Source: Stromatinia cepivora
Taxonomy: Eukaryota; Ascomycota; Leotiomycetes; Helotiales; Sclerotiniaceae
DNA length: 64,000 nt
Reading direction: 5' to 3'
NCBI GenBank assembly: GCA_014898415.1
Contig: RCTD01000013.1
Location: forward strand, 310,001 to 374,000
Both the position numbers and the translations under genes were made by a program. Below, piece after piece: positions 61,865 through 64,000 of the stretch; the stretch's first letter is position 1, and each line of letters opens with the position of its first letter. The notes under the pieces are model-generated. The model was given only the letters and a program-made list of their open reading frames with translations. It searched no databases and was not told the origin of the DNA.

Positions 61865-62506
61865 CTTTGATTATAATTTGTATTGAAATATAAGGATTGG
61901 ACGAATAAACAATGGGATATTGTTCTATGGTCAGATGAAATATAGATAATATCAGGGAATCATCGAAAAACCTATATTACATATCGAAAAAATGAAGTTT
62001 ATGATCTTATATATATAATAGAAAAACCAAAAAAGCTTAGGGGTTGGATATTCTGAAAATGCTTTTCAAGGAAAGTAGGGAAAGGTTCTGAAGTATTTTG
62101 GGAAAAAGAATGGGGTTTTATTAATGCTGAATTGTATCAGATTCGTATAGTTCCCATTATTTATAGATGGATGAGATTGCATTCAGGTTATATATTCATA
62201 CAGGACGGAGTCCCTAACTATACAGCTGGTACAATTGTTATAAAGCTTTTTGAGAAAGGAATTCAAATAATGGATTGACCTTTTTATTCTTCTGATTTTA
62301 ATTCTATTGAGAATATATAGAATTGAATGAAGAAATGGATATCAAATTATTATCCAAAAGATAATATAAGTTATAATAGGTTTAGAACAATTGTAAAGGA
62401 GGTATGGAAAACAGTACCAAATGATTATCTAATAGAAATATTTAGATTTATAAAAGAACATTATAAAATTATAATATCGTCAAATGGTATATATACAAAA
62501 TTTTAA
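61865..62506 (+). pseudogene. Tc1/mariner-type transposase (DDE domain), decayed
   Basis: A single frame with no frameshift runs to a TAA at 62504-62506. Catalytic residues are visible: LWSDE, then IQDGVPNYTA, then DFNSIEN. The second Asp and the Glu are separated by 34 residues, the DD34E spacing of Tc1-type transposases. Further family segments: EVFWEKEWGFINAELY and MKKWISNYYPKDN. In-frame stops fall where the family has Trp or Arg/Gln (for example IMD-stop-PFY and ENI-stop-N), fitting TGG-to-stop RIP changes. Less decayed than the retroelements to its left. Confidence 0.8.
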
Positions 62507-62910
62507 TTATTCTTGGAATTTTTCCTTATAATACTTTATTCATTTGTTTTCTATTATACAAATTTTCAATTAGTATAACAATATTATTGGTTAGAACCCT
62601 TGTATATGGGGAAAAGCACAGCCGCTTTTTAGTGTGTCTTATAATACTTACCCCATCAACCTCCGTAGAATCGTTGGTTGATACCCACTTTCAGGCTTTG
62701 TACTTACCAATTGTCATGTAAAATCAAAATACCAGAATCTGATTGATGCGGCGTGTTTGGCAGCGATTAGCCATTCGGATCTTTTCGATTGTCGGAAGTC
62801 TCTATCCGGACGTCAATATTGAGTTAGTGAAAACGAATACGCGGGAAGGAATCCAGTTCCAGACTCTTCATTATGGGGGAACTCAAATTGAGGATGACAG
62901 GACAAGACCG

Positions 62911-62971
62911 GATGCATGATTATTCGTGTACCTGCTTAGACCCCGTTCATACATATGCATAATCATGCATC
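62911..62971. repeat. perfect 13-bp inverted repeat
   Basis: GATGCATGATTAT (62911-62923) and its exact complement ATAATCATGCATC (62959-62971), 35 bases apart. Each arm contains the palindrome ATGCAT. It lies about 130-190 bases upstream of the esterase start, so it could be an operator-like site or a small hairpin/MITE remnant. Confidence 0.7.
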
Positions 62972-63046
62972 TACATTTTTCTCCATGCGCCTGCTTATGC
63001 AATTGTAAATGGACAAATCAGAACCATTGTTCAGATGTAGGTCTTA

Positions 63047-63056
63047 TTAAAATATA
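63047..63056 (+). promoter_or_regulatory. TATA-like tract upstream of the esterase gene
   Basis: TTAAAATATA lies about 50 bases before the chosen ATG, a plausible distance for a fungal core promoter. No direct evidence of use. Confidence 0.3.
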
Positions 63057-63104
63057 GCCCTCAGTAGATATCACGATTTTATGAGTGTGATTTTTTGTAG
63101 CATC

Positions 63105-64000
63105 ATGACTCTGCAACCAAATCGCGCGATACGTTACCTTCCCCTATCTGACTTACCTGCTGACGAGTCTACCCTTAAAGAACGAGAGAAATGGGGATCT
63201 AACATTATCCCCAATTTCCAAAAACACGCTCTATCGCTGAAAGCTTTCTTTTTGATAACCTTTTTGCTCCTGAGTGGGGTGTTAGGATTCATGCTCCAGC
63301 CCGGGGAAGCTTCCCACGATTCCGCAAATGATCCTCCTCTGGCACATACTCTGAATGGATCGTATGCGGGGCTTCACCTGCAAGCCTACAAACAAGATGT
63401 ATTCCTAGGCATGCCCTTTGCACTTCCGCCGACAGGAGCTAATCGATTTCGACATCCGCAATCTTTGATTGAATCATGGCTTGGTGTACGTGATGCATCA
63501 GCTTACAGTCGCCATTGCCCTGGATATGGTGTATGTCACTTTTCATTCAATTAAGACTAGTGACCGTCAACTGATGTCCTTCCTAGAGTCATGCCAGAGA
63601 ATATCTGCAATCAGAAGACTGCCTTACCATTAACGTCATTCGACCAGCTAATGTGCATTCCTCTCCCTTACCGGTTGGTGTATATATATATGGCGGCGAA
63701 CCTCGAGGAGGAGGCTCCGGCAACCAAAGGTACAACATGTCTTTTATTGTCTCCGCCGCAGCAAATGCAGATCTTCCATTTATTGGTGTTTCATTTAACT
63801 ATCGATCATCCATATGGGGATTTATAACTGGTCGCCAAGTGATAGGTGAAGGAAATACAAACATCGGACTTTATGATCAACGCAAAGCTTTGGAATGGAT
63901 ACAAGAAAACATTGCTTCCTTCAATGGAGATCCCCGAAAAGTAACTATTTGGGGAGGAAGTTCTGGAGCTGATAACATCGGCTATCATCTTGCTGCAAAT
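63105..64000 (+). CDS. type-B carboxylesterase/lipase family protein, 5' part
   Basis: Exon 1 is 63105-63530; the intron 63531-63586 (GTATGT...CTGAT...CTAG, 56 bases) is in phase 0; exon 2 runs from 63587 off the window. ATG 63105 is preferred over 63081 because it has A at -3. Residues 46-64 form one membrane segment (FFLITFLLLSGVLGFML) after a 45-residue hydrophilic N-terminus, suggesting a type II anchor. Then the carboxylesterase (PF00135) signature: VFLGMPFALPPTG, SRHCPG and SEDCLTINV (disulfide pair), NYRSSIWGF, IGLYDQRKALEWIQENIA, FNGDPRKVTIWGGSSGA. The nucleophile is Ser in GGSSG. The usual Glu before it (GESAG) is Gly, and the oxyanion HGGG region reads YIYGGEPRGGG. Substrate unknown. 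No premature stop in the visible part. Confidence 0.88.
63531..63586 (+). other. intron 1 of the esterase gene
   Basis: Donor GTATGT, branch-like CAACTGAT about 15 bases before acceptor CCTAG. Removal joins PGYG to SHAREYLQSEDC in frame. Confidence 0.85.

Larger units (their letters stand above)
62507..63104 (+). other. transition to balanced DNA and upstream region of the esterase gene
   Basis: Strong AT-richness ends at about 62580. The rest holds no convincing ORF. It contains a perfect 13-bp inverted repeat (62911-62971), a short inverted pair ATCAACC/GGTTGAT (62655-62661, 62676-62682) and a TATA-like tract before the gene. A terminal inverted repeat of the mariner relic may lie in its first 100 bases but could not be identified. 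Confidence 0.5.

Noticed and set aside
1..62580. Mitochondrial, apicomplexan or bacterial origin suggested by extreme AT content
   Set aside because: The content is fungal-type LTR elements with RIP-type stops and a junction to balanced DNA with a short-intron ascomycete-style gene.
1..62580. Regional centromere
   Set aside because: RIP-decayed nested retroelements also form ordinary AT-rich blocks. Nothing in sequence alone distinguishes a centromere.
62655..62682. ATCAACC/GGTTGAT 7-bp inverted pair as a terminator or operator
   Set aside because: Too short to stand out from chance.
63591..63988. ORFs of 78 codons (plus) and 60 codons (minus)
   Set aside because: Both are out of frame with the esterase exon 2, which shows family motifs through this whole stretch.

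Overview
The window looks like an AT-rich, repeat-packed chromosome block of a filamentous ascomycete fungus that ends at an ordinary gene. About 62.5 kb is very AT-rich and consists almost entirely of LTR retrotransposons. Their reading frames are broken mostly by TGG/CAA/CAG/CGA-to-stop changes, the pattern expected of repeat-induced point mutation (RIP). From about 62.58 kb the base composition becomes balanced. There, a type-B carboxylesterase/lipase-like gene with a typical 56-base fungal intron begins and runs off the right edge. The species cannot be named from the sequence.

The AT-rich block is a nested set whose joints can be placed from terminal repeats, target-site duplications (TSDs) and empty-site comparisons. 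Names here are mine. Family G: about 8.26 kb Ty1/Copia, 309-bp LTRs, three copies (G1 1611-7265 minus; G2 15207-34687 plus; G3 50053-60016 plus). Family B: about 5.5 kb Ty1/Copia, 166-bp LTRs (A 7266-10046 partial; B 35538-61386, split; C 43311-48792 minus). Family H: about 11.2 kb Ty3/Gypsy, about 291-bp LTRs (H1 10297-13744 partial; H2 21174-32391 minus). Family T: a 1.68 kb gag-only LTR element with 150-bp LTRs (1-1610, rearranged; 51772-53447). There is one young Copia with an uninterrupted 1172-codon ORF and identical LTRs (36857-41947), an unclassified repeat I (13745-15206 and 34693-35537), and a Tc1/mariner-type transposase relic (about 61.9-62.5 kb).

Nesting: repeat I lies in H1. G2 (TSD AAAGT) and B lie in repeat I. 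H2 lies in G2. The young Copia (TSD GATTA), C (TSD AATTA) and G3 (TSD GATAT) all lie in B. A gag-only T element (TSD GATTA) lies in G3. That gives at least five levels.

The points most worth following are these. (1) The only intact element has lost most of its integrase yet inserted recently, so it was probably mobilised in trans. (2) The gag-only T family. (3) Extra genes in two families: an antisense membrane-protein-like ORF between pol and the 3' LTR of family G, and a same-strand third ORF of about 1,060 codons downstream of pol in family H. (4) Primer-binding sites of three Copia families that match the anticodon arm of tRNA-Met (CAU), i.e. half-tRNA priming. (5) Unusual active-site motifs in the esterase at the block edge.

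I saw no tRNA or rRNA genes, CRISPR arrays or bacterial-type operons. Identifications come from reading motifs by eye; no alignments or database searches were run.
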